7,877 bases of DNA from Accumulibacter sp. (GTDB lineage: Bacteria > Pseudomonadota > Gammaproteobacteria > Burkholderiales > Rhodocyclaceae). How positions within the stretch are numbered: position 1 is the stretch's first letter; every line of letters begins with the position of its first letter. Location of the stretch: the NCBI GenBank assembly GCA_031264825.1, contig JAISDL010000090.1, forward strand, positions 1-7,877. The letters run 5' to 3'. The notes beneath the pieces are model-generated. The model worked only from the letters and a program-made list of their open reading frames with translations, was not told the DNA's origin and did no database searches. The translations under genes were made by a program, and so were the position numbers. Below are positions 1 to 6,887 of the stretch, piece by piece.

Positions 1-16
1 GATCGCCGCGTATCGG

Positions 17-22
17 TATAAT
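17..22 (+). promoter_or_regulatory. Possible -10 box of a promoter for the DUF1266 gene
   Basis: A perfect TATAAT hexamer lies 87 bp upstream of the GTG start of the DUF1266 gene. The matching -35 element would fall before the first base of the window, so only half of the promoter can be tested. There is no TG extension in front of the hexamer. If it is real, transcription would begin near base 29 and leave a leader of about 80 nt. In GC-rich DNA a perfect hexamer is suggestive but not proof. Confidence 0.35.
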
Positions 23-97
23 GTGCGGCATGAGCATTTTCATTCCGGGTGATTCGAGGGTCTGGAAGTTCGCAAAGCATGTTCGAATAAAAATTTC

Positions 98-103
98 AAG
101 GAG
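98..103 (+). promoter_or_regulatory. Shine-Dalgarno site that fixes the GTG start at 110
   Basis: AAGGAG is followed by a 6-nt spacer and then GTG at 110. This near-perfect site is the reason for choosing a GTG start. The downstream reading frame matches the DUF1266 family from its N-terminal half onward. Confidence 0.8.
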
Positions 104-109
104 AATCCT

Positions 110-913
110 GTGCTTACAAATCTGATTGGCGGTTTGAAACAAACGGTGAGAATCTTTACCCATAAGGATTTTACAAAAAATCCTGATGCGCCCCAAATTA
201 CCGAATTGCAAAAAAGAGCGCTTTGGCTCGGCCTGATCAACAGCGAACAGCTCACCGCGTACATCGACAGTCTGACGACCGGGCTGCCGAAGGAAAGGGT
301 CATTCAGGGGCTGACCGAAGCGTGGGGCATTTGCAGCCAGGACGACGCTTTCGAGAAGATCGACTGGATACGGAAGGGCGGCCATCGCGTCGCGTTCAGT
401 GCGGTATTGCCCTATATTCATATCGGCGACGAGGCCGAACGGAATGGGCAAATAGAAAAGATGCTGAGAGAAAATGCGGAAAAAATAATTTTATCGGCGG
501 AAAACGAGGAAGAACTCGAAGAGGAATTCGAGAGCGAACTGGAAAGGCTGACGGAGTTCGCGGACAATCTGATCGCATGTATCGCCGAACGCGGCGACGA
601 CCCCTTTGTCGCCTTCAACGAAGCGAACATGCGCCACGGGATACTGGCGTGGGACTTGGGAAGGCTCGTGACGATCGTGCGAATGTGTTACGACGTGGGG
701 TGTATCGACGAGAAGACGGCGTGGGATATCATAACGAGCGCATATGATGCCGCGGTGAAGGAGTTTCAGGACTGGCGCGAAGTCGCCGTTTCGTATTTGA
801 TCGGCCGGGGCGCGTGGGGCGGCGACAGCATGATGCTCCACGGGCTGTACCGCATCGCCGAGAAGGCCTTCGAGAGCGACGACAGCCCGTGGAAAACGAT
901 TCCGTTGAAATAA
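110..913 (+). CDS. DUF1266 domain-containing protein
   Basis: This 267-aa protein is predicted to be soluble, with no signal peptide or membrane segment. The N-terminal half carries ALWLGLINSEQLTAYIDSL (residues 37-55) and WGI at 72-74, then a W-rich GGHR stretch at 86-93, typical of the front half of DUF1266 proteins. Residues 131-149 form a very Glu-rich helix, probably a coiled coil. The family signature follows at about 179-237: AWDLGRLVTIVRMCYDVG, then EKTAWDII, then DWREVAVSYLIGRGAWGG. The family includes E. coli YbeR and YbeU, and its biochemical role is unknown to me, so I assign none. It is transcribed toward the flavin reductase gene and separated from it by a repeat island, so it is not in an operon with the cyanophycin genes. 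The family call is firm; the function is open. Confidence 0.9.
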   Translation: MLTNLIGGLKQTVRIFTHKDFTKNPDAPQITELQKRALWLGLINSEQLTAYIDSLTTGLPKERVIQGLTEAWGICSQDDAFEKIDWIRKGGHRVAFSAVLPYIHIGDEAERNGQIEKMLRENAEKIILSAENEEELEEEFESELERLTEFADNLIACIAERGDDPFVAFNEANMRHGILAWDLGRLVTIVRMCYDVGCIDEKTAWDIITSAYDAAVKEFQDWREVAVSYLIGRGAWGGDSMMLHGLYRIAEKAFESDDSPWKTIPLK

Positions 914-927
914 TTCAGAAGACTGAG

Positions 928-983
928 CCTATAGGTTGGGCTGAGCGAAGCGAAGCCCAACGTTCCGCATGTGCAGGAATATC
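928..983 (+). repeat. REP-like palindromic element, copy 1
   Basis: The leading CCTATAG is followed by a perfect 8-bp stem, GTTGGGCT at 935-942 and AGCCCAAC at 954-961. The 11-nt centre is GAGCGAAGCGA. Inside it, GC-GAA-GC can close as a second short stem, flanked by GA on both sides, which could form tandem sheared G.A pairs. The trailing segment, about 21 nt with GTTCCGCATGTGCAGGAATA, recurs with small changes after copy 4. The element resembles REP sequences mobilised by RAYT (Y1) transposases, but none is encoded here. Confidence 0.75.
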
Positions 984-985
984 AG

Positions 986-1013
986 GGTCAGGAGACGGGA
1001 GACAGATAAAAAC
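986..1013 (+). repeat. CAGGAGAC word-repeat block
   Basis: A short degenerate direct-repeat block is built from CAGGAGAC, GGGAGACAG and similar words. It shares TCAGGAGACGGGAGACAGAT exactly with the block near 6903-6922. It follows a REP element here and in the right-hand island, so the two travel as a unit or share a target. Confidence 0.6.
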
Positions 1014-1020
1014 TGGGAGT

Positions 1021-1037
1021 GTGGGCATCCTGCCCGC
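1021..1037. repeat. Small hairpin, GGGCA/TGCCC
   Basis: The arms GGGCA (1023-1027) and TGCCC (1031-1035) flank a 3-nt loop. An outer G-C pair and a T-G wobble can extend the stem. From memory, similar GTGTGGGCATCCTGCCCGC segments are scattered between genes of many environmental bacteria, so I read it as another repeat module and not a gene-specific regulator. Confidence 0.45.
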
Positions 1038-1090
1038 ATCAGAAAATAGAAAATAGAGAAGAGAGAGGAAATAGTGAAAACCGATTTTTA

Positions 1091-1154
1091 CCGCGAAAGG
1101 CGCGAAAGACGCGAAAGGTCAAGTATTTTTTCGCGTTTTTCGCGTGTTTCGCGG
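1091..1154. terminator. Long imperfect hairpin between convergent genes, possible bidirectional terminator
   Basis: Two 26-nt arms (1091-1116 and 1129-1154) match at 23 of 26 positions around a 12-nt loop. Each arm consists of GCGAAA units spaced about 9 nt apart. Two of the three mismatches become G-U wobbles in plus-strand RNA, leaving one true mismatch. It lies 23 nt past the end of the flavin reductase gene and between two genes that converge, where a two-way terminator would be useful. No clean terminal U-tract follows, so it may simply be a folded repeat module. The left arm recurs at 7046-7071 without its partner. Confidence 0.5.
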
Positions 1155-1177
1155 TTCATGTCTTCTGTCTTCTGAAC

Positions 1178-1789
1178 TCAGCTTTTCAACTGCGCGTAGG
1201 TGACGCGCGGGATGTCGAAGCAGTCGGTCGTGCGGCAGTAGGTCGACGGCGACCCCATCCGCGCGACCGGGGTGAAGCCGAAGATGCGGTTGTTCGGGCC
1301 GACGTGCGCGTCGTCGACGTGGAACATGAGAACCTCGCCGATGACGAGCGTATAGTTTCCGAGCGCCTGGTGGCTGAAGAGTTTGCATTCGAGGCTCGCG
1401 TGCGCCTGCGCGACGCGGGGGACGGCGATCTTGACCGACGGCGCCGTCTGTACGCCCGCCAGGGAAAGTTCGCTCACGTCGGGCGGGAAATCGGCGCCCG
1501 AAATATTCATCGCGTCGAAAACATCCTCGGTCACGAGGTTGACGACGAATTCGCCGTTGTCGAGGATGTTCCGCGCCGTGTCCTTCGGGCGCCCGTCCTC
1601 GTACTGGCCGATGCTGACCATCAGGTAGAGCGGCTTGTTGGCTACGGCGGTGAAGAAGCTGAACGGGGCGAGATTGACGAGACCGTCGGCATTTTGCGTG
1701 GTGATCCACGCGAGCGGGCGCGGGACGATCAGATTCGTCAGCAGCTTGTAGCTTTCGGCGGGAGACGATTGGGATGTGTCGAGCTTCAT
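1178..1789 (-). CDS. Flavin reductase family protein (FMN-binding split barrel)
   Basis: This 203-aa protein is full length for the DIM6/NTAB-type flavin reductase-like family. Family hallmarks are PRPLAWITT (23-31), NLAPFSFFTAVANKPLYLM (39-57), the KDTARNI phosphate-side segment (69-75), FVVNLV (80-85), and a late IGEVL beta-strand before a C-terminal segment reaching GSPSTYCRTTDCFDIP. Relatives bind FMN and pass electrons from NAD(P)H to flavin or an oxygenase partner; many close relatives have no assigned substrate. The ATG at 1789 has GGAGG six bases upstream. The gene lies 103 nt downstream of cphA on the same strand. I see no strong promoter or terminator in that gap, so read-through is possible. 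Nothing links flavin chemistry to cyanophycin, and the adjacency may be incidental. Family call is firm; the physiological partner is unknown. Confidence 0.92.
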   Translation of the reverse strand: MKLDTSQSSPAESYKLLTNLIVPRPLAWITTQNADGLVNLAPFSFFTAVANKPLYLMVSIGQYEDGRPKDTARNILDNGEFVVNLVTEDVFDAMNISGADFPPDVSELSLAGVQTAPSVKIAVPRVAQAHASLECKLFSHQALGNYTLVIGEVLMFHVDDAHVGPNNRIFGFTPVARMGSPSTYCRTTDCFDIPRVTYAQLKS

Positions 1790-1892
1790 GAGAACCTCCA
1801 GTGAATGTCAAAGAAATTTTTGTGTTCGATCCGCCGCGCCGGATGATCTTCGGGACTTCGTTTTGATGAACCGGCTCGCGGCGTTTCCTGCA

Positions 1893-4496
1893 TTATCCGC
1901 CTTTTTTCGACCGGGCGTTTTCGCACTCGGCGACGCGGCGCGCGATATGCGCGAGCGCTTCTTCGACCTGGTCGACGAGGATCAGGCAGACGTCGTTTTC
2001 TTCGAGCGCGGAAAGCGCCTCGTCGATCGCGAGGAATTCGCCGTGAATCTTCAGGACTTCGTGCGCGCGCGTCGCGTTTTTCAGACCGTCTTCGAGGAGC
2101 GCGAGGACTTCGCCGTCGGCGCGCCCGCGCTGGCATTGGTCCTGGTAGAGGATGAAGCGGTCGAAAACGTCGCCGAGGATTTGCGTCTGGCGGCGGATGT
2201 CGTCGTCGCGCCGGTCGCCCGCGCCGCTGATGACGATCGTTCGGCGGCTCTTTTTCGCCGAAGGCATTTTTTCGACCGCGTCGGCGAGCGCCTGGATCGC
2301 GTCGGGGTTGTGTCCGTAGTCGGCGATCAGCGTCGCGCCGCGATATTTGAAGACGTTGAAGCGCCCCGGCGCGGTCTGCGAGTCGGCGACGAAGGAAAGG
2401 AGGCCGGCGCGGACGCGGTCCCAGTCGATGGCAAGCGCCCACGCGGCACCGATGGCGGCCATCGCGTTTTCGACCTGAAAGCCGACCGCGCCGCCGTGGG
2501 TGATCGGGATCGCGTCGAGCGGAAAATACTCTTTCGACGACCCTTCGGCGGCGACGATCGCTTCTCCGTCGAGGTAGACGATGCGGCGGCCTCGCGCGTT
2601 GTGCATCGCCATGACGGCGTGGTTTCGGTTCCGTGCGAAGAAAATCACTTTTCCGGGGCAGACGCCCGCCATCGCGGCGACGAGCGGGTCGGCGGCGGAG
2701 AGGACGGCGGTGCCGGTTTCGGGGCGGACGTTCTGGACGATGACGCGCTTGACCGCCGCGAGGTCTTCGACCGTGTCGATGTACGACATGCCGAGGTGGT
2801 CGCCCCGGCCGATGTTGGTGATGACGGCGACGTCGCAGCGGTCGAAGCCGAGACCTTCGCGCAGGATGCCGCCGCGCGCGGTTTCGAGGACGGCGGCGGT
2901 CACGTCGGGGTGCGAGAGGACGTTACGCGCGCTCTTCGGGCCGCTGCAATCGCCGGTGTCGGTGCGCCGGCCTTCGACGAAGATGCCGTCGGTCGTCGTC
3001 ATGCCGACGCGATGACCGTCCGCGCCGAGGAGGTGTGCGATCAGGCGGACCGTCGTCGTCTTGCCGTTGGTCCCGGAGACGGCGACGACGGGGACGCGCG
3101 CGTCGTCGCCGTCGGCGAAGATGTTGGCGACGATCGCTTCGCCGACGGCGCGCCCTTTTCCGTAAGACGGGAAAAGGTGCATGCGCAGACCCGGCGCGGC
3201 GTTGAGTTCGACGATACCGCCGCCCTGTTCTTCGAGCGGGCGCAAGACGCTGTTGCAGACGACGTCGACGCCGGCGATGTCGAGTCCGACCATCCGCGCC
3301 GCGTCGACGGCGCGCGCGGCGAATTCGGGGTGGACGTCGTCGGTGACGTCGGTCGCCGTGCCGCCGGTCGAAAGGTTCGCGTTGTTGCGCAGGACGACGC
3401 GCTTGCCCTTCGGCGGAATCGAGTCGGCGGTCATGTCCTGCCCGGCGAGGCAGGAAAGCGCGATGTCGTCGAAGCGTATTTTCGTCAGCGACGTGGCGTG
3501 GCCCTCTCCGCGTCTCGGGTCGCCGTTGATCAGTTCGACGAGCTGCGCGACCGTGCGCTCGCCGTCGCCGATGACCGTCGGGGGCTCGCGGCGCGCCGCG
3601 GCGACGAGCCGGTCTCCGACGACGAGCAGGCGATAGTCCTGCCCGAAGATATAGCGTTCGACGAGGATATGCCGGCTGATTTTCCGCGCGGCGGCGTACG
3701 CGGTCGCGATCTGCTCGCGCGTCGTCAGATTCGTCGTGACGCCCTTGCCCTGGTTGCCGTCCTGCGGTTTGACGACGACGGGCACGCCGATTTCGCACGC
3801 GGCGTTCCACGCGTCTTCCGCGTCCTCGACGAGGCGCCCGATCGGCGTCGGGACGCACGCCGCCTGGAGGAGTTCCTTCGTCAGCTTTTTGTCCTGCGCG
3901 ATCGACTCGGCGACGGCGCTCGTCAAATCGGTTTCGGCGGCCTGGATGCGGCGCTGCCGCCCCCCCCATCCGAACTGGACGAGGCTGCCGCGCGTCAGGC
4001 GGCGATAAGGAATGCCGCGCGCCGCGGCGGCGGAAACGATCGCCGCCGTGCTCGGCCCGAGGCGGATATCCTCGTCGAGTTCCCGAAGCTTGAAAAGCGC
4101 GCCGTCCAAATCGAAGGACTCGCCCGCGAGCGCCTGCGCGCAGAGTTCGCACGCGAGCTTGAACGCGAGCCGCCCGACGTCTTCCTCGCTGTATTCGACG
4201 ACGACGCGAAAAAGGCCCTTTTCGGCCGTTTCGGCCGTGCGGCTGAACGTGACCGGGCAGCCGACTTCGGTTTGAAGGCAGAGCGTCGAAAGCTCGACCG
4301 CGTGCGCGATCGACGCGGGCGCCGCGTGCGTGTAGAGCAGCGCGAGGCCGGGGAAGCGCTCTCGCAGCCGCGTCTCGAAGCCGGGGAGACGCGCGATGTT
4401 CCTCTCGTCGCCTTCGCACGCGACGAGCGCCTCGATCGACGTATGACGGCTCCATAGATTCGGGCCGCGCAGCGCCCCCGTTTTCAGAATTTTCAT
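1893..4496 (-). CDS. cphA: Cyanophycin synthetase, full-length CphA1 type
   Basis: The 867-aa cytoplasmic enzyme builds cyanophycin by adding Asp to the backbone and then Arg to each Asp side chain, using two ATP per cycle. The N domain (about 1-160) starts with MKILKTGALRGPNLWS, the normal family start. ATP-grasp (about 161-465) contains KPQDGNQGKGV (243-253) and E430/N432 in VELNAAPGLRMH. The Mur ligase half has the P-loop SGTNGKTTT (474-482, K479), ETARGGI (E538), GRGDHLG (H567), and a C-terminal lobe with GRFN (711-714) and DYGHNPDA (726-733). All catalytic landmarks of both ligase modules are present. In the N domain, HAVEL (65-69) replaces the HxxEH seen in the neighbouring paralogue. 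I chose ATG 4496 over GTG 4523 by family alignment. The start lies 7 bp after the stop of cphA', so translation is probably coupled. A run of eight G interrupts the ATP-grasp coding sequence. Confidence 0.96.
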   Translation of the reverse strand: MKILKTGALRGPNLWSRHTSIEALVACEGDERNIARLPGFETRLRERFPGLALLYTHAAPASIAHAVELSTLCLQTEVGCPVTFSRTAETAEKGLFRVVVEYSEEDVGRLAFKLACELCAQALAGESFDLDGALFKLRELDEDIRLGPSTAAIVSAAAARGIPYRRLTRGSLVQFGWGGRQRRIQAAETDLTSAVAESIAQDKKLTKELLQAACVPTPIGRLVEDAEDAWNAACEIGVPVVVKPQDGNQGKGVTTNLTTREQIATAYAAARKISRHILVERYIFGQDYRLLVVGDRLVAAARREPPTVIGDGERTVAQLVELINGDPRRGEGHATSLTKIRFDDIALSCLAGQDMTADSIPPKGKRVVLRNNANLSTGGTATDVTDDVHPEFAARAVDAARMVGLDIAGVDVVCNSVLRPLEEQGGGIVELNAAPGLRMHLFPSYGKGRAVGEAIVANIFADGDDARVPVVAVSGTNGKTTTVRLIAHLLGADGHRVGMTTTDGIFVEGRRTDTGDCSGPKSARNVLSHPDVTAAVLETARGGILREGLGFDRCDVAVITNIGRGDHLGMSYIDTVEDLAAVKRVIVQNVRPETGTAVLSAADPLVAAMAGVCPGKVIFFARNRNHAVMAMHNARGRRIVYLDGEAIVAAEGSSKEYFPLDAIPITHGGAVGFQVENAMAAIGAAWALAIDWDRVRAGLLSFVADSQTAPGRFNVFKYRGATLIADYGHNPDAIQALADAVEKMPSAKKSRRTIVISGAGDRRDDDIRRQTQILGDVFDRFILYQDQCQRGRADGEVLALLEDGLKNATRAHEVLKIHGEFLAIDEALSALEENDVCLILVDQVEEALAHIARRVAECENARSKKGG
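3960..3967 (-). other. Run of eight G in the cphA coding strand
   Basis: The coding strand reads TGG GGG GGG CGG here, encoding W177-G-G-R180 of CphA in the ATP-grasp region. The frame is intact as given, and the surrounding residues match the family. A tract of this length is a slippage and sequencing-error hotspot; one base gained or lost would cut the protein to roughly a fifth of its length. Confidence 0.7.
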
Positions 4497-4503
4497 CTCA
4501 GGA

Positions 4504-6666
4504 TTAACCTCTGTCTTCTGCACCCGGAAACCACGTGGTAATTCCCGTCCGGATCAGGTCGTCGTCGAGGCCCAAGGCCCACGCGGCGGCGACGGCGGCG
4601 AGCAAGATTTCGGCGTCGTTTTCGGACGCATCCGGCGTCGGCGTCTCGGCGAGCGGGACGAGTTCGCGCTCATCAAAGCCCTCGGCGAGCACGAGGACGC
4701 CGTCGCGCAGGAAGACGCAACGTCCGCCTTTCTCGCGGTGCGTGCGCAAGGCAGGGAGGTCGGGGTCGGCGCAAAAATAAAGCACTTCGCCGTCGGAGAG
4801 CGCCGACATTTTGACGAGGCGCGGGTCGGCGGCGTTGAGGACGGAAACGCCTTCGGCGAGGACGACGTCGACCTGCGTACGGAAAGTCGTGTAAAGCTGA
4901 TCCAGGTCGTGGACGTCGAACGCGCCCAGGCTGTCGTCGGGAAGGATGTTCGTGACGATCCCGACCTGGCAGCGGTCGTAAGCCAGCCCCTCGCCGAGAA
5001 TCGCCGCCGCGCCGTTTTCGACCAGCGCCACATCGACCGAAGGCGTCATCAGTATCCGGCGCGCCGCCGCCCAATGGGCGCTGTCGGCGGCCTCGACGCG
5101 GCGCTCACCGAGGAAAAGGCCGTCGGAGCACGCAAGCCCGACGTGCTTCCCCGAAAGCCTCAACAGATGCGCGAGGAGCCTGGCCACGCGCGTTTTCCCC
5201 GAAGACCCCGAAACACCGACGACGGGAATCCGACCCTTCTCGCCCGCGTGGAAGAGATGGTCGACGATCGCCCGACCGACGGGGCGCGGTTTCCCGACGC
5301 GCGGCTTCAAGTGCATCAAAAGTCCGGGACCGGCGTTGACCTCGACGATCGCACCGCGCTGCGGGACGAGCGGCTTGGAAATATCCTCGACGACGACGTC
5401 GATCCCCGCGATGTCGAGGCCGACGACGCGCGCGGCGAGCGAAGCGATCGCCGCGTTCTCCGGGTGTACCTCGTCGGTCACGTCGAACTCATGGTTGGCG
5501 TTCCGCTGGATCAAGACCTTCCGTCCGGCGTCGGGGATCGAATCCGGCGCCAGACCTTGGCGCGAAAGCTCGATACCCGTCGCCGAATCCATGCGGATGC
5601 GATTGAGCGGGTGCTGCTCGGTCGTCCCCCGGCGCGGGTCGCTGTTGATCTGCGTCTCGATGAGTTCGTCGATCGTACTCTTCCCGTCTCCGGTCACGCT
5701 CACCATATCGCCGCGCGAAGCCGCGACGAGCTTCCCGTCGATGACCAGCAGGCGGTGCTCGGTACCCGGAATCGAGCGCTCGACGAGGACGCCGCTCCCC
5801 TCCAGTACCGCGATCGAATACGCCTTCTCGACCTCCTCGCGCGCGTGAAGGTCGATGAAAACGCCGCGCCCGTGGTTGCCGTCGATCGGTTTGACGCAGA
5901 CCGGCAGACCGATGTCCTGCGCGGCCTCCCACGCCTCCTCGGCGCTGCTCACCAGACAGCCTTCGGGAACGGGGACGCCGCAGGCCGAAAGCAGCGTTTT
6001 CGCCAAGTCCTTGTCGCGCGAAATCCCCTCGGCAATCGCGCTCGTCGCGTCGGTCTCCGCCGTCCAGATGCGGCGCATCTTCGCGCCGTAGCCGAGCTGC
6101 ACGAGGTTCCCCGATTCGAGCAACCGGATGTGCGGGATGCCCCGATCGTTCGCCGCGTCGATGATGCTCGACGTCGAAGGGCCGAGGCAGAGCGAATCGA
6201 CGAGATCGACGAGCTTTTCGACCGCCGCATCGACATCGAAAGCGCGATCCTCCATCGCCGCCAGAACGAGTTCGCGCGCAAAATCGAGCGCGGCGCGCGC
6301 GACATCCTCCTGCCACGCGCTGATGACGACCTTATACACGCCGCGCTTCGACGTTTCGCGCGTCTTGCCGAAACCGCCGGGAAGCCCCGCGAGGCTCATC
6401 AGTTCGAGCGCGACGTGTTCGAGCACGTGACACGGCCACGTCCCTTCGTCGAGGCGCCGCAAAAACCCGCCGCGTTCGCCGTAGCTACACCGATGCTCGA
6501 TCAACGACGGGAGCATCTTCCCGAGGCGTTCGGGGTAACCGGGAATCTTGTCCGACGGAAAATCCTCGAGTTCGTCGATATCGACGCGCGCTTCGAGAAC
6601 GGGGGGATAAGTCCAGATGCTGGGGCCGCGCAGAAGGCGGACTTCAAGGAATCGGATGTCTTTCAT
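4504..6666 (-). CDS. cphA': Cyanophycin synthetase-like paralogue with a degenerate, truncated Mur module (CphA' type)
   Basis: The 720-aa protein is homologous to the next gene over its first 700 residues. The N domain includes RLLRGPSIWTY (10-20) and HVLEHVALEL (80-89), an intact HxxEH motif. ATP-grasp has KPIDGNHGRGV (259-269), E442/N444 in VEVNAGPGLLMH, and Leu450 where CphA has Arg438. The Mur half keeps a modified P-loop, GSSGKTR (487-493), and E550. It has Ser579 in place of His567 of CphA, and the protein ends at the linker where the C-terminal lobe (about 155 aa) should begin. Arginine ligation therefore looks unlikely. Candidate roles are primer-producing protease, aspartate-type or dipeptide polymerase like cyanobacterial CphA2, or partner subunit. 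I chose ATG 6666 by family alignment. No clear Shine-Dalgarno sits before it, and in-frame ATGs at 6714 and 6759 would add residues without family similarity. Confidence 0.92.
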   Translation of the reverse strand: MKDIRFLEVRLLRGPSIWTYPPVLEARVDIDELEDFPSDKIPGYPERLGKMLPSLIEHRCSYGERGGFLRRLDEGTWPCHVLEHVALELMSLAGLPGGFGKTRETSKRGVYKVVISAWQEDVARAALDFARELVLAAMEDRAFDVDAAVEKLVDLVDSLCLGPSTSSIIDAANDRGIPHIRLLESGNLVQLGYGAKMRRIWTAETDATSAIAEGISRDKDLAKTLLSACGVPVPEGCLVSSAEEAWEAAQDIGLPVCVKPIDGNHGRGVFIDLHAREEVEKAYSIAVLEGSGVLVERSIPGTEHRLLVIDGKLVAASRGDMVSVTGDGKSTIDELIETQINSDPRRGTTEQHPLNRIRMDSATGIELSRQGLAPDSIPDAGRKVLIQRNANHEFDVTDEVHPENAAIASLAARVVGLDIAGIDVVVEDISKPLVPQRGAIVEVNAGPGLLMHLKPRVGKPRPVGRAIVDHLFHAGEKGRIPVVGVSGSSGKTRVARLLAHLLRLSGKHVGLACSDGLFLGERRVEAADSAHWAAARRILMTPSVDVALVENGAAAILGEGLAYDRCQVGIVTNILPDDSLGAFDVHDLDQLYTTFRTQVDVVLAEGVSVLNAADPRLVKMSALSDGEVLYFCADPDLPALRTHREKGGRCVFLRDGVLVLAEGFDERELVPLAETPTPDASENDAEILLAAVAAAWALGLDDDLIRTGITTWFPGAEDRG

Positions 6667-6853
6667 CGAAATGGCGTCGTTCAAATGGGCGTCGGTCTCG
6701 CGCGGGCAATACATGAATAACGCAGGAAACCGAATCCCGCTGACACACCGCGACGCCACAAGCGCCGCGCACGAGGCCTTGACATCGCTCGCCCTTGTTT
6801 TTGAAGGGATTTTTTCAAGAAAAACGATCGAAATTTTTTTGCGCGGAGGACAG
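6667..6853 (-). promoter_or_regulatory. Leader region of the cphA'-cphA operon, with an AT-rich patch
   Basis: These 187 bp precede the operon start and carry no repeat module. The segment 6797-6840 is strikingly AT-rich in a GC-rich region (runs of T, then CGATCG, then AAATTTTTTT) and is the most likely place for promoter elements or an upstream activating sequence. I found no convincing -35/-10 pair on the minus strand. A small stem, CCCTT at 6792-6796 with AAGGG at 6804-6808, lies in the same patch and is followed by a T-run on the plus strand. The placement is an inference only. Confidence 0.3.
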
Positions 6854-6887
6854 CCTATAGGTTGGGCTGAGCACAGCGATGCCCAAC
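6854..6887 (+). repeat. REP-like palindromic element, copy 2
   Basis: CCTATAG leads into GTTGGGC (6861-6867), paired with GCCCAAC (6881-6887). The centre contains GAGCACAGCGA, so the internal loop is ACA, not GNA, making this the one copy that departs from the triloop rule. The trailing GTTCCGC segment is absent; CAGGAGAC words follow immediately. Confidence 0.7.

Larger units (their letters stand above)
914..1176. repeat. Intergenic repeat island bounded by 10-bp inverted repeats
   Basis: The whole space between two convergent genes is made of repeat modules. TTCAGAAGAC occurs at 914-923, directly after the DUF1266 stop codon. Its exact reverse complement is at 1167-1176, one base short of the flavin reductase stop codon. 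Between them, in order, are a REP-like palindrome, a CAGGAGAC word block, a GGGCA/TGCCC hairpin, a purine-rich tract (about 1041-1074) and a long GCGAAA hairpin. Open frames across this stretch are made of repeat sequence and are not credible genes. Each boundary copy could be chance, but their placement is neat. Confidence 0.6.

Noticed and set aside
30..125. A 31-codon frame starting at ATG 30
   Set aside because: It has no ribosome site, overlaps the start of the DUF1266 gene and shows no recognisable sequence.
1019..1804. A 261-codon plus-strand open frame across the left island and flavin reductase gene
   Set aside because: The first part is translated GCGAAA repeat and the rest is antisense to a clear flavin reductase.
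1806..1811. Minus-strand TTGACA just before the flavin reductase gene
   Set aside because: A partner -10 would fall inside the coding region, past the ribosome binding site.
1776..4457. An 893-codon plus-strand open frame antisense to cphA
   Set aside because: It mirrors the codon structure of a GC-rich gene. Its translation is a low-complexity Arg/Asp/Val string with no domain, while the minus strand encodes an unmistakable cyanophycin synthetase.
1893..4523. GTG at 4523 as the start of CphA
   Set aside because: It would overlap the end of cphA' by 20 bp and add nine residues before the conserved family start at ATG 4496.
4738..6720. A 660-codon plus-strand open frame antisense to cphA'
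   Set aside because: It is the same shadow effect: biased composition, no recognisable motif, and a real ligase on the other strand.
4504..6759. ATG at 6759 or 6714 as the start of CphA'
   Set aside because: The added N-terminal residues have no family similarity and neither codon has a better ribosome site. ATG 6666 begins the conserved region, although its own ribosome site is weak.
6779..6784. Plus-strand TTGACA upstream of the cph operon
   Set aside because: It points away from the operon and has no -10 hexamer at suitable spacing.
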